Below the pieces are notes generated by a model. That model was not told the DNA's origin. It was given only the letters and a program-made list of their open reading frames with translations, and ran no database searches. A program made the position numbers and the translations under genes. 64,000 nucleotides of DNA from CAXMQS01 sp964195995 (lineage in GTDB: Bacteria > Actinomycetota > Acidimicrobiia > Spongiisociales > JAOTWH01). The stretch spans positions 1 through 64,000 of the forward strand of contig CAXMQS010000080.1 in assembly GCA_964195995.1 (NCBI GenBank), given 5' to 3'. Shown piece by piece: positions 42,757 to 51,045 of this stretch (the stretch's first letter is position 1; each line of letters opens with the position of its first letter).

Positions 42757-44309
42757 GCCTGCGTCGAGTCGAAGAAACCGACAGCATCGGCTTGGATAGC
42801 GGGGTGACAGCACCAGGCGGCTCCGAGAACAAGTCAAGAAAGACGTGGTGGCTCGTCGGCGCCGCCGTCATCGTGGCTGCTGTCGCCATTGCCTGGCTGA
42901 GCACCCGCGATGGCGATAGCACATCTACCGATGTCGCGGCCTCGGCCGACTTCGCCGAAGTGGTGCTCGCCGACCTCACCGTTACCGAGGAGTACGCCGG
43001 AACGCTGGGCCGTGTCGGAGCCGACCCCGTGCTGGCAAGGAAGGGCGGGACGGTCACGGCCACAGCCGAAGCCGGGTCGACTCTCACCCAGGGCGACGTC
43101 GTATTCGCAATCGACGACGAGCCGGTGGTTCTGATGTTCGGGGACGTTCCCGCTTACCGCACCCTGGCGCCCGAACCCGAAGCCGCCACGGTCGTCGCCC
43201 GCAGCGGTGGCACCCTCACGGCAACAGCGCCCGAGGACACCGAGCTCGGAAACGGGGACGTGCTGTTCGAGATCGACGACCAGCCGGTGATCCTTCTCGA
43301 GGGAAGCACGCCCGCCTACAGGACACTGCGCGAGGGAGTGGACGAGGGACCCGACGTCACCCAGCTCGAAGCAGCGTTGGTGAGCCTCGGCTACGACCCC
43401 GATGGAACGGTTACGGTCGACGAAGACTTCACAGGCAACACCGAGAACATGGTGGAGCGCTGGCAAGAGGACATCGGTGTCGAAGAGGACGGAGTAGTCG
43501 GCCTCGGTGAGATCGTCTTCCTGCCGGGCGCGGTAACGATCGAGAGCGCCATCGGTGACGTCGGAACCTCCGTGGGGCCCGGCCAGTCGATCCTCGCCGT
43601 GGCCATAGGGGCCGGTGCCCTCGAGGGCGTAGACGTCCTGCAGCTCGAAGCCGGCCTCGCCGCGCTCGGCTACTCCCCCGGCACCGTCGACGGCGTCTAC
43701 GACGCAGCCTCCACGCGCGCTGTAATCGCCTGGCAGCAGGACAACGGCGCCGACGCAGACGGCATCGTCGACATCGGAGAGGTGGTGTTCCTGACCGCTG
43801 ACATCCGTGTCACCGACGTGCTCGCCGTCCCGGGATCTCCCGTCAACCCAGGCGGCCCCGTCCTGGCTACTTCGTCCTCAGAAACAGTTGTCACCGTGGC
43901 ACTGCCCGCCGCAGATCAGGGCACCCTCGCCGAGGGCGATGTCGTGACCGTTGTGCTGCCCGACAACACGCGAACCCCGGCGACGGTCACCTCGGTCGGG
44001 ACCGTCGCAACTCAGGTGCAGGGCGGGGATGCGACCTTCGAGATCACTATCACACTCGACGATCCGGCGGCCGCCGTCGGCCTCGACGAGGCCCCGGTAG
44101 ATGTCGAGGTCATCACGGACTCCAGGCTGGGGGCGGTCACCGTCCCCGTCACTGCTCTGGTGGCCCTCGCCGAGGGCGGCTACGCCGTCGAGGTCGAAAC
44201 CGCCTCCGGGACACAGTTCGTGGCCGTCGAGCCTGGGCTCTACAGCTCGGGCCTCGTTGAGATCACGGAGGGAGCGATCCAGCCCGGCGATCGAGTTGTC
44301 GTTCCATGA
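42753..44309 (+). CDS. MacA-like periplasmic adaptor with two peptidoglycan-binding domains
   Basis: 518 residues. A short cytoplasmic N-terminus is followed by one transmembrane helix (WWLVGAAVIVAAVAIAWL, about 33-50). Lipoyl-like strands come next (ARKGGTVTATAEAGSTLTQGDVVFAID), then two PG_binding_1-type modules (VTQLEAALVSLGYDPDGT ... and VLQLEAGLAALGYSPGTVDGVYDAASTRAVIAWQQ). A C-terminal beta-barrel/membrane-proximal part ends GAIQPGDRVVVP. The modules sit where the hairpin of Gram-negative MacA would be, which fits a cell with no outer membrane. It works with the ATPase and permease that follow. Confidence 0.82.
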   Translation: MSLRRVEETDSIGLDSGVTAPGGSENKSRKTWWLVGAAVIVAAVAIAWLSTRDGDSTSTDVAASADFAEVVLADLTVTEEYAGTLGRVGADPVLARKGGTVTATAEAGSTLTQGDVVFAIDDEPVVLMFGDVPAYRTLAPEPEAATVVARSGGTLTATAPEDTELGNGDVLFEIDDQPVILLEGSTPAYRTLREGVDEGPDVTQLEAALVSLGYDPDGTVTVDEDFTGNTENMVERWQEDIGVEEDGVVGLGEIVFLPGAVTIESAIGDVGTSVGPGQSILAVAIGAGALEGVDVLQLEAGLAALGYSPGTVDGVYDAASTRAVIAWQQDNGADADGIVDIGEVVFLTADIRVTDVLAVPGSPVNPGGPVLATSSSETVVTVALPAADQGTLAEGDVVTVVLPDNTRTPATVTSVGTVATQVQGGDATFEITITLDDPAAAVGLDEAPVDVEVITDSRLGAVTVPVTALVALAEGGYAVEVETASGTQFVAVEPGLYSSGLVEITEGAIQPGDRVVVP

Positions 44310-45022
44310 CGATGACCGCCCCCGATGTTGCCGACGATCGGCCCGTCGACAGCGTCCTCTCGCTGCGCGGCGTTCGCAAGACCTACAGCGGCGCTACCCC
44401 GGTCCACGCCCTGCGCGGGGTTGACCTCGACATCGCCAGCGGCGAGCTGCTGGCCGTCGTCGGGCCGTCGGGATCTGGCAAGTCCACCCTCCTCCACATC
44501 ATGGGCACGCTCGATCGACCGACGAAGGGCGAGGTCGTTGTCGATGGGCACGCCGTAAGCGTGCTGAACGATCGACAGCTTTCGGCGCTGCGGGCAGGGC
44601 ACATCGGCTTCGTGTTCCAATCGTTCCATCTTCTCAACGGCGAGTCCGCTCTCGAGAACGTCGCCGATGGCCTGTTGTACACGGGGGTCGGAGCGGCGGA
44701 GCGCCGGCGGCTGGCGACCGAGGCGCTAGATCGCGTCGGCCTCGGTCACCGCAGCCATCACCTGGCCTCGAAGCTTTCTGGCGGCGAGATGCAGCGGGTG
44801 GCAGTCGCTCGGGCCATCGTCGGCAGTCCAGCAATCGTGCTCGCCGACGAGCCAACCGGAAACCTCGACACCGTCACTTCGGACTCGATCGTGGCGCTAC
44901 TCGGCGAGCTCAACGACGAGGGCATCACGATGGTCGTCATCACCCACAACCGCGAGATGGCAGAGAGTTTCCCGCGGCGAGTGGGGATGCGCGACGGCGA
45001 CATCGAGTACGACAGCCGATGA
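44306..45022 (+). CDS. ABC exporter ATPase, MacB/LolD type
   Basis: 238 residues. Walker A VGPSGSGKSTLLHIMGTLDRP, the family-specific GFVFQSFHLLNGESALENV, signature LSGGEMQRVAVARAIVGSP and Walker B IVLADEPTGNLD are all intact. It powers a mechanotransmission-type exporter with the FtsX/MacB permease next to it. It overlaps both neighbours by ATGA. Confidence 0.93.
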   Translation: MTMTAPDVADDRPVDSVLSLRGVRKTYSGATPVHALRGVDLDIASGELLAVVGPSGSGKSTLLHIMGTLDRPTKGEVVVDGHAVSVLNDRQLSALRAGHIGFVFQSFHLLNGESALENVADGLLYTGVGAAERRRLATEALDRVGLGHRSHHLASKLSGGEMQRVAVARAIVGSPAIVLADEPTGNLDTVTSDSIVALLGELNDEGITMVVITHNREMAESFPRRVGMRDGDIEYDSR

Positions 45023-46218
45023 CAGTGAAGCTGAAACCAGCCCGACTCAGCACGGGCGACCTCATGCGCACCTCGGCGGCCGGGCTGCGCAACCGACGGT
45101 TGCGGGCCGCCTTGTCGGCCCTCGGCATCATGATCGGCATCGCAGCGGTCGTCGGAGTGCTCGGTCTCTCCCAGTCGTCGAAGTCAGACCTCCTGGCCCA
45201 GCTCGACAAGCTGGGCACCAACCTGGTGACCGTACAGGCAGGCACCGGTATCGGTCTCGGCAGCGGCGAGCTCCCCGAGACGGCCGCACCGATGATCGGT
45301 CGCATCAACCCGGTGGATGCCGTTGCCGCCATCTCCGATGTCGATGCCAACGTTTACCGCTCAGACCTGATCCCCTCGTCTCAATCAGGCGGCATCCAGG
45401 TGAAGGCGGTCGACCTCTCTCTTCTGGAGACCCTCGGAGTCGAGCTTGCCGACGGAGCCTGGCTGAACGAGGCATCAGCCAGCTACCCGACGGCGGTACT
45501 CGGAGCGGTCGCCGCGGAGCGATTGGGCATCACCAACCTGGACGGTCATCCCCTGGTGTGGCTCGGAAACGAGTGGTTCGGCGTTGTCGGCATCCTGGAA
45601 ACCGCCGACCTTGCCGCAGACATCGATCGGTCGGCACTCATAGGGCAGACCGCGGCCATCGACTACCTGGGGTCCGAGGAACCACCTACCAAGATCTTCG
45701 TCCGCACCGACCCTGCTTTCGTCGACGACGTCATGGGAGTTCTCAGCGCGACGGCTAATCCCGAGAACCCCGAGGAGGTCGAGGTTGAGCGGCCAACAGA
45801 CGCCCTCGAGGCCCGTGAAGCGGCCGACGACACACTCACACTGCTGTTCCTTGGACTCGGCGCGGTTGCGTTGCTCGTCGGCGGCGTCGGCATCGCCAAC
45901 GTCATGGTCATCTCGGTCCTCGAGCGCAGGGCCGAGATCGGCCTGCGCCGGGCTCTCGGCGCAACGCGGCGCCAGGTCGGCGCCCAGTTCCTCGCGGAGG
46001 CCCTGCTCCTGTCGCTCGTTGGCGGGGTCGGCGGGGTCGCCATCGGTGCCGCGGCCACCGCTGGCTACGCGAACCTCCAGGGATGGGACGTGCTGATTCC
46101 TCCCATCGCCATCTTCGGCGGCCTCGGAGCGGCTGTGATCATCGGCGCCATCGCGGGCCTCTACCCCGCGATCAGGGCCTCCCGCCTGTCGCCGACGGAA
46201 GCGTTGCGGACCACGTGA
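45019..46218 (+). CDS. ABC exporter permease, MacB/FtsX type
   Basis: 399 residues. N-terminal helix ALSALGIMIGIAAVVGVLGL, a large extracytoplasmic MacB_PCD domain (about 50-270), then three C-terminal helices with the conserved GIANVMVISVLERRAEIGLRRALGATRRQVGAQFLAEALLLSLVGG. Probably exports or remodels a lipophilic compound or envelope component with the upstream adaptor; the substrate is unknown. Confidence 0.92.
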   Translation: MTVKLKPARLSTGDLMRTSAAGLRNRRLRAALSALGIMIGIAAVVGVLGLSQSSKSDLLAQLDKLGTNLVTVQAGTGIGLGSGELPETAAPMIGRINPVDAVAAISDVDANVYRSDLIPSSQSGGIQVKAVDLSLLETLGVELADGAWLNEASASYPTAVLGAVAAERLGITNLDGHPLVWLGNEWFGVVGILETADLAADIDRSALIGQTAAIDYLGSEEPPTKIFVRTDPAFVDDVMGVLSATANPENPEEVEVERPTDALEAREAADDTLTLLFLGLGAVALLVGGVGIANVMVISVLERRAEIGLRRALGATRRQVGAQFLAEALLLSLVGGVGGVAIGAAATAGYANLQGWDVLIPPIAIFGGLGAAVIIGAIAGLYPAIRASRLSPTEALRTT

Positions 46219-46353
46219 GAGCGTGCTGAGCAATCTCCTTGGCGAGCCAGCGACTAACGGCACCCTCCGGGCCATCGGTCGGTGGCTCGTAGCACGGGTC
46301 ATTGATCAGGATGCTTTTGGAGCAAGACTCTGGGATTGATGAGCTCGCCGCGG

Positions 46354-46359
46354 CAATCT
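46354..46359 (+). promoter_or_regulatory. Possible -10 box of a leaderless promoter (diheme lipoprotein)
   Basis: CAATCT, 6 nt before the ATG at 46366. It matches the NANNNT form only weakly. Confidence 0.3.
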
Positions 46360-46365
46360 GGGGTC

Positions 46366-46611
46366 ATGCGTGCCCGTCTTGCTGTTGTCATCGCCCTGGT
46401 ACTCGGCGGCTGTGCCTCCCCGCCCCCAATACCCCACGCCATCAGCCAGACCACCGAGACGTGGTGCGTCACCTGTCACCTCGATGGCGAGAACGACGCG
46501 CCGATCAGTTCGCACCCGGAGCGCCTCAACTGTGTCGGCTGTCATCGACAACTGGGGTCGGTTGACGTCGGCGCTTGGGCGCCAACAGAGGTGTTGCTCA
46601 CTGGGCCGTGA
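46366..46611 (+). CDS. Very small lipoprotein with two heme c-binding motifs
   Basis: 81 residues. The signal peptide MRARLAVVIALVLGGC has its lipobox Cys at residue 16. The mature part of about 65 residues holds CVTCH (34-38) and CVGCH (56-60), the pattern for covalent heme c, plus a free His (ISSHPERL) that could be an axial ligand. It is far smaller than known multiheme cytochromes. It may be an extracytoplasmic electron carrier or sensor. It stands alone between the exporter operon and dapE, which converges and overlaps its last 14 bp. A longer in-frame start at 46336 would hide the signal peptide. Confidence 0.68.
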   Translation: MRARLAVVIALVLGGCASPPPIPHAISQTTETWCVTCHLDGENDAPISSHPERLNCVGCHRQLGSVDVGAWAPTEVLLTGP

Positions 46612-47653
46612 GGAACGCTTTCATCACCTCATAGCTGCGATCGAGGTTGGATAGCTCGACAGACTCTCCTGCCTGATGGGCCTGAGCGGTCTCGCCTGGC
46701 CCGAAATTGACCGCAGACACGCCGAGCTCGGCGAGCCTGGCGACATCGGTCCACCCCTGCTTCCCCTTCGGCTCAACGGGGGCCATCGCCGCCAGTCTTT
46801 GTAGATGGGGATCGTCTGCCGACACCGAGGCGCCAGGAGCAGCGTCGAGGATGGTGATCTCGTCGGCGGCGGCGGCCACCTCGTAGAGCCGGGCGATGGC
46901 GGCTTCCAAAGTTCGGTTCGGCGGGAAGCGATAGTTCAGGGCCAACTCGAAGCGATCCGGGATGATGTTGCGGGCGATTCCGCCCTGCGCCAACGTCACT
47001 GAGAACACCTCGGTGAAGGAGAGCCCGTCCACCTCAACGGCCTCGTGCTCCCAGCCGTGCATCGACGACAGGAAGGCGCCAGATTTCGTGACGGCGTTCT
47101 CCCCCAGCCAGGGGCGAGAGGAGTGGGCGGCGTGACCCGTGAACGCCAGCTGGGCGTTGACAACGCCCTGGCAACCAAGATGCAGGTCGTTGTTCGTCGG
47201 CTCCATGACGATGGCGAATACCGAGTCGGCAAGCCAGGTGGCGTGGTCAAGCACCGGGCCGAGACCGTTCTCGTCGAATGGTCCCTCTTCCTTGTCGTAG
47301 AAGACGCTGACAACGTCGTATGGGCCGTTGGCGACGGCCTCGTCCTCCATGAGGTGGAGCATCACCGCGACCCCTGCCTTCATGTCGGAAGATCCGAGGC
47401 CATAGAGGCGCCCGTCCTCGACAACGGCTTCGGCCTGGCCCTGGGCGGGAACGGTGTCGATGTGTCCGTAGATCGACATCAGGGGACGGCCGGTTCGTCT
47501 TCCAACTATGAGGCTGTTGCCGATCCGGCTGACACCATCTCGATTCCAGGTCGGCAACATTCTCTGTTCGAGGGAGGTGCACAGCCGGCCCTCGTTGCCG
47601 ATCTCTGACCGAATGTTGACGATGGCAGCCAGCGTTTGGTGGAGATCGCTCAA
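46598..47653 (-). CDS. dapE: Succinyl-diaminopimelate desuccinylase
   Basis: 351 residues, M20 metallopeptidase family. It removes succinate from N-succinyl-LL-diaminopimelate. Metal ligands are seen in SIYGHIDTVPAQ, GLGSSDMKAGVAVMLH, DKEEGPF and the C-terminal GPGETAQAHQAGESVEL. The dimerisation insert begins AQLAFTGHAAHSSRPWLGENA. The TTG start overlaps the dapD stop. Third gene of dapC-dapD-dapE. Confidence 0.92.
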   Translation of the reverse strand: MSDLHQTLAAIVNIRSEIGNEGRLCTSLEQRMLPTWNRDGVSRIGNSLIVGRRTGRPLMSIYGHIDTVPAQGQAEAVVEDGRLYGLGSSDMKAGVAVMLHLMEDEAVANGPYDVVSVFYDKEEGPFDENGLGPVLDHATWLADSVFAIVMEPTNNDLHLGCQGVVNAQLAFTGHAAHSSRPWLGENAVTKSGAFLSSMHGWEHEAVEVDGLSFTEVFSVTLAQGGIARNIIPDRFELALNYRFPPNRTLEAAIARLYEVAAAADEITILDAAPGASVSADDPHLQRLAAMAPVEPKGKQGWTDVARLAELGVSAVNFGPGETAQAHQAGESVELSNLDRSYEVMKAFLTAQ

Positions 47654-48456
47654 ACCGGCACTCCGAAATCACGCAAGGCGTCGTTCAGAGAGGTCTTGCG
47701 ATCCGTGGACTCACTGCGCTTACCGATGATGAGGGGAGTCTGCAGGTAGTAGGAGCCGGCCGGGAACTCCCGCGCCCTGGCCCCCGGCACGACGACCGAG
47801 TTCGCCGGAACCCGACCGCGGTGCTCGACCGGCTCGTCCCCCGTCACGTCGATGATGGGCGTGGAGGCGGTGATCGCCGTATTGGCCGCCAGGACCGCTC
47901 CCTCCTCGACAACAACGCCCTCGAGGAGAATGCAGCGGCTGCCGAGGAAGGCGCCGTCCTCGACGATGTTGGGACGAGAGCCTGGCGGCTCCAGCACTCC
48001 TCCGATTCCGACGCCTCCCGAGATGTGGACGTCGCTCCCAACCTGGGCACACGACCCAACCGTTGCCCAAGTGTCGACGAGCGTTCCCGAGCCAACCCTG
48101 GCGCCGATGTTCACGTAGCCCGGCATCACCACGACACCCGGCTCACAGAAGGCCCCGTAGCGGATGACTCCCGGCGGCACCACCCTGACGCCGGCCGCGG
48201 CGAGCCCCCGCTTCGGAGGGATCTTGTCGTGGAACTCGAGGGCGCCCGCCTCCAGCGTCTCCATCCCGGCGATGCGAAAGTAGAGGAAGATGGCCTCCTG
48301 CAGCCAGGTATGAACCACCCAATCGTCGCCAACCTTCTCCGCGACCCGCAGCTCGCCGGCGTCGAGGCGGGCGATGGCGTCGGTGATGGCTTCCTCGGCA
48401 TCGCCGAGGAGCTCGAGGTCACGGTACGCGGCCTCGATCAGTTCTTTGGCAGGCAC
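47650..48456 (-). CDS. dapD: Tetrahydrodipicolinate N-succinyltransferase
   Basis: About 268 residues from the GTG at 48456. The left-handed beta-helix segment runs VMPGYVNIGARVGSGTLVDTWATVGSCAQVGSDVHISGGVGIGGVLEP. This is the sequence type of E. coli DapD (about 274 residues) rather than the longer mycobacterial one. It succinylates tetrahydrodipicolinate in lysine and peptidoglycan precursor synthesis. The start overlaps dapC by 19 bp. An ATG at 48486 is also in frame but would overlap by 49 bp. Confidence 0.92.
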   Translation of the reverse strand: MPAKELIEAAYRDLELLGDAEEAITDAIARLDAGELRVAEKVGDDWVVHTWLQEAIFLYFRIAGMETLEAGALEFHDKIPPKRGLAAAGVRVVPPGVIRYGAFCEPGVVVMPGYVNIGARVGSGTLVDTWATVGSCAQVGSDVHISGGVGIGGVLEPPGSRPNIVEDGAFLGSRCILLEGVVVEEGAVLAANTAITASTPIIDVTGDEPVEHRGRVPANSVVVPGARAREFPAGSYYLQTPLIIGKRSESTDRKTSLNDALRDFGVPV

Positions 48457-49583
48457 TCGGTCAACACCTCCGTTGCGGCTTCGCATTCTTCCACGGTCGG
48501 CACCAGCGCCAGCCGCACGTAGCCCTCGCCCCCATCACCGAACACCCTTCCCGGGGAGACGATGACGCCCGCCTCGAGCAGGGTCTCAGCGATCGAGATG
48601 TCGTCGGGAACCTCCACCCACAGATAGATGGCGTCGCTGCCCCCGGCGACTCGATAGCCAAGACGGTCGAAGGTAGCAGCCAGCACTCTGCGCTTCTCGG
48701 CGAAGATCTCTCGCCGGGCTGCGGCGTGGTCGTCGTCTGCCCAAGCAGCTGCGGCCGCCGCCTGGACGAACTCGGGCGGGGCAGCCCCTACCGATCCCCT
48801 GAGTTTGCGCATCGCGGCTATGAGATCCGCATCGCCGACCATGGCACCGCTGCGATAGCCGGTCATACCCGAACGCTTAGAACAACTGAAGAAGGCGAGG
48901 ACTCCCGAGAAGTCGTCTCCGGACAGCTGCAGAGCAGACGCCGGTGGCTCGCCTTCGTAGAGGTCCGTGTAGCACTCGTCCGACATCAACAGCGTGTCGG
49001 TCGCCCGAGCCGTCTCCACGAGACCCAAGAGATCGGCGGCCGTGGCCGTGGCGCCCGTTGGGTTGTGGGGCGAGCATGACCACACCATGGCGGCTCGGTC
49101 CCACAGCTCCGGCGAAATGTCAGCGGCACGGAGCACGAAGTCGCCGCTGAGTGGGATACCAACGCTGTCGGCTCCGGCGAAGCGCGCCCCGCGGTGATAC
49201 ACCGGATAGGAGGGGGAACCGAACACGACCGCCTCGGGGTGGTCCCTGTCGATGAACGCCAGCGGCGTGTGGAAGATCGCCTCCTTGGACCCCGACGTTG
49301 GAAGCACCTGGCGGTCGGGGTCGACGGCAACGCCGAAGCGGCGCTGCAGATAGTCGGCGACTGCTCCTCGTAACTCGGCAGTGCCGGGCACCGTTGGATA
49401 CTGCGAGACCTCCGGCACCGCTTGTCGCAGTGCCTCGAGTATGAACGGTGGTGTTGGCTCGCGAGGGTCGCCAATGGAGAAATCGATCACCCGCTCCCCC
49501 GCCACGCGCATGGCTCGAGCCTTCTCCTGCAGGTCGCCGATGGCGTAGCTGCCAAGCTCCTCGAGAACGGGGTTTCTCCGCAT
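48438..49583 (-). CDS. dapC: Succinyldiaminopimelate aminotransferase
   Basis: 381 residues, class I/II PLP aminotransferase. The PLP Lys is in FFSCSKRSGMTGYRSG, Asn in CSPHNPTGA, and Asp/Tyr in SDECYTDLYEG. Operon context with dapD and dapE points to the succinyl-DAP transamination step; similarity alone would leave it general. ATG with a TACGGT box 6 nt upstream. Confidence 0.9.
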   Translation of the reverse strand: MRRNPVLEELGSYAIGDLQEKARAMRVAGERVIDFSIGDPREPTPPFILEALRQAVPEVSQYPTVPGTAELRGAVADYLQRRFGVAVDPDRQVLPTSGSKEAIFHTPLAFIDRDHPEAVVFGSPSYPVYHRGARFAGADSVGIPLSGDFVLRAADISPELWDRAAMVWSCSPHNPTGATATAADLLGLVETARATDTLLMSDECYTDLYEGEPPASALQLSGDDFSGVLAFFSCSKRSGMTGYRSGAMVGDADLIAAMRKLRGSVGAAPPEFVQAAAAAAWADDDHAAARREIFAEKRRVLAATFDRLGYRVAGGSDAIYLWVEVPDDISIAETLLEAGVIVSPGRVFGDGGEGYVRLALVPTVEECEAATEVLTECLPKN

Positions 49584-49589
49584 CGCGTC

Positions 49590-49595
49590 ACCGTA
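49590..49595 (-). promoter_or_regulatory. -10 box of a leaderless promoter (dapC-dapD-dapE)
   Basis: TACGGT on the minus strand, 6 nt before the ATG at 49583. Confidence 0.5.
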
Positions 49596-49605
49596 GCGAG
49601 CCTCT

Positions 49606-49611
49606 TAGCAT
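49606..49611 (+). promoter_or_regulatory. -10 box of a leaderless promoter (Ig-like membrane protein)
   Basis: TAGCAT, 7 nt before the GTG at 49619. Divergent from the dap promoter. Confidence 0.5.
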
Positions 49612-49618
49612 CGTCAGC

Positions 49619-50014
49619 GTGTCCCGTTACCGACTCGTCTACCTTGCACTAGGGCTGGCCTTCGTCGCCGTCATCGGAGCAACCTGGGCTCTCTCCTCCG
49701 ACGGCGAACCCAGGTCGCTTCCGGCGGTCGTCGAGTTGATAGCGCCGGCACCAGACGCCACGGTGTCGCGCCAGGCCTCGGTCGTGGTCGATATGGCCGT
49801 CGGTTACTCGATCGAACTCACGATCGACGGCGTGACGATCCCGGCCTCGGAGCTCGTGGAGTCGCCAGCGCTCGTCCGCTTCGAATGGACGCCCGGCACC
49901 GACCAGTCGTTCACGGAGTGGATACCGGGATCCCACGAGGTGCATCTGTCGTGGAACACCGCGGTAGGCCTTCCAGACATCGGCTCGTACACCTGGGCCT
50001 TTCGTAGTCAGTGA
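49619..50014 (+). CDS. Membrane-anchored Ig-like domain protein
   Basis: 131 residues. The N-terminal helix LVYLALGLAFVAVIGATWAL probably stays as a membrane anchor. The exposed part is a single beta-sandwich (IAPAPDATVSRQASVVVDMAVGYSIELTIDGVTIP ... PGSHEVHLSWN ... YTWAFRS) resembling bacterial Ig-like or Chitobiase-type linker domains. No catalytic residues are seen. It lies 20 bp upstream of lgt, which has its own promoter box. Confidence 0.72.
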   Translation: MSRYRLVYLALGLAFVAVIGATWALSSDGEPRSLPAVVELIAPAPDATVSRQASVVVDMAVGYSIELTIDGVTIPASELVESPALVRFEWTPGTDQSFTEWIPGSHEVHLSWNTAVGLPDIGSYTWAFRSQ

Positions 50015-50021
50015 GGGTTCC

Positions 50022-50027
50022 TACCCT
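50022..50027 (+). promoter_or_regulatory. -10 box of a leaderless promoter (lgt)
   Basis: TACCCT, 7 nt before the ATG at 50035. Confidence 0.5.
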
Positions 50028-50034
50028 GGAATCG

Positions 50035-50946
50035 ATGATTGATCCATTGCTGGCAGCCATCTCCTACAAGCCGATCCCGATATTCGAGCTCGGCCCCATC
50101 AACCTCTCGCTGCACGGGGTCTTCGCCGCTATCGGCTTCCTCGTTGGCGGATCGTTGATCGTGCGCCAGGCACGTCGCCGCGGCTTCGATCCTGAGATCC
50201 CCATCTCTGGACTCACCTGGGCGGTCCTCGCTTCGATCATCGGGGCGCGACTCCTCACGGTCCCCGCCCACCTCGGCGACCCCGGCTATGGGCTCGACGA
50301 CATCTTCGGACTTGCCGGAGACTTCTCCATCCTCGGCGGCTACGCCGGCGGGATCATCGTCGGCCTATGGCGGATCAAGTGGCTCGGCGGTGACCTTGCC
50401 GCCTTCGGCGACATGGCCGGACCCGGCCTTGCCCTTGGTGCCGTCATCGGGAGAGTGGGCGACCTCGCCATCGTCGAGCACATCGGGTCGCCAACGAACT
50501 TCTTCCTCGGCTACGAGCTGAAGGCTGGATACGACGTGGCGCCCCAGCACGATGGGCTAGAGGTGTTGTGCGAGACGCTCGGGCAATGCGGCCCCTATCA
50601 CCACAGCGCTCTCTACGACCTGCTGGGGGCCGCGGTGCTGCTCGGCGTCCTGCTGTGGCTGGCTCGCGCCTGGAAGGGTCGCCACTACGGCCAGATCTTC
50701 GCCCTGTGGACCCTGTGGTACGGATTCCAGCGCTTCCTCATCGACTTCACCCGACTCGACGCCGCCAAGGACGGAACCGTCGCCGACGCCGTGATGGGGC
50801 CATTCACCGGTAGTCAGTGGGGTGGTTTGTTGACGGCGGCGCTTGGCGTTGCCCTGTTCCTGTGGGCGCGCCGCAAGCCAGTCGTGACCGCGGCAGGCGA
50901 TCTGGCCCTGGGGGCCGACCCCGATTTGGTCACGGCCAGCTACTAG
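50035..50946 (+). CDS. lgt: Prolipoprotein diacylglyceryl transferase
   Basis: 303 residues, about seven membrane helices. It attaches diacylglycerol to the lipobox Cys of lipoproteins, several of which are encoded in this window. Family features are the N-terminal LSLHGVFAAIGFLVG, the phosphatidylglycerol-binding GAVIGRVGDLAIVEHIG, and HHSALYDLLGAAVLLG followed by LWYGFQRFLIDFTR. The Lgt signature Asn-Glu is partly changed (GDLAIVEH), as in other divergent actinobacterial members. Start fixed by the promoter box. Confidence 0.9.
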   Translation: MIDPLLAAISYKPIPIFELGPINLSLHGVFAAIGFLVGGSLIVRQARRRGFDPEIPISGLTWAVLASIIGARLLTVPAHLGDPGYGLDDIFGLAGDFSILGGYAGGIIVGLWRIKWLGGDLAAFGDMAGPGLALGAVIGRVGDLAIVEHIGSPTNFFLGYELKAGYDVAPQHDGLEVLCETLGQCGPYHHSALYDLLGAAVLLGVLLWLARAWKGRHYGQIFALWTLWYGFQRFLIDFTRLDAAKDGTVADAVMGPFTGSQWGGLLTAALGVALFLWARRKPVVTAAGDLALGADPDLVTASY

Positions 50947-50959
50947 AGGCAGTCCCCTC

Positions 50960-51042
50960 CGCGCCCTGCGGCCGGTACTCCCCCCCAACGCTCGCTCCGC
51001 TCGTGGAGGGAAAGCTCGCGTCTCCCCCTCGAGGGGGAGAAG
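50960..51042. repeat. Intergenic palindromic repeat between lgt and ligA
   Basis: Contains GCCGGTACTCCCCCC (from about 50971), the same core as the repeats at 7633 and 7784, and a perfect 20-bp palindrome TCTCCCCCTC/GAGGGGGAGA at 51021-51040. It lies between two convergent genes and could terminate both. Confidence 0.7.
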
Positions 51043-51045
51043 TCC

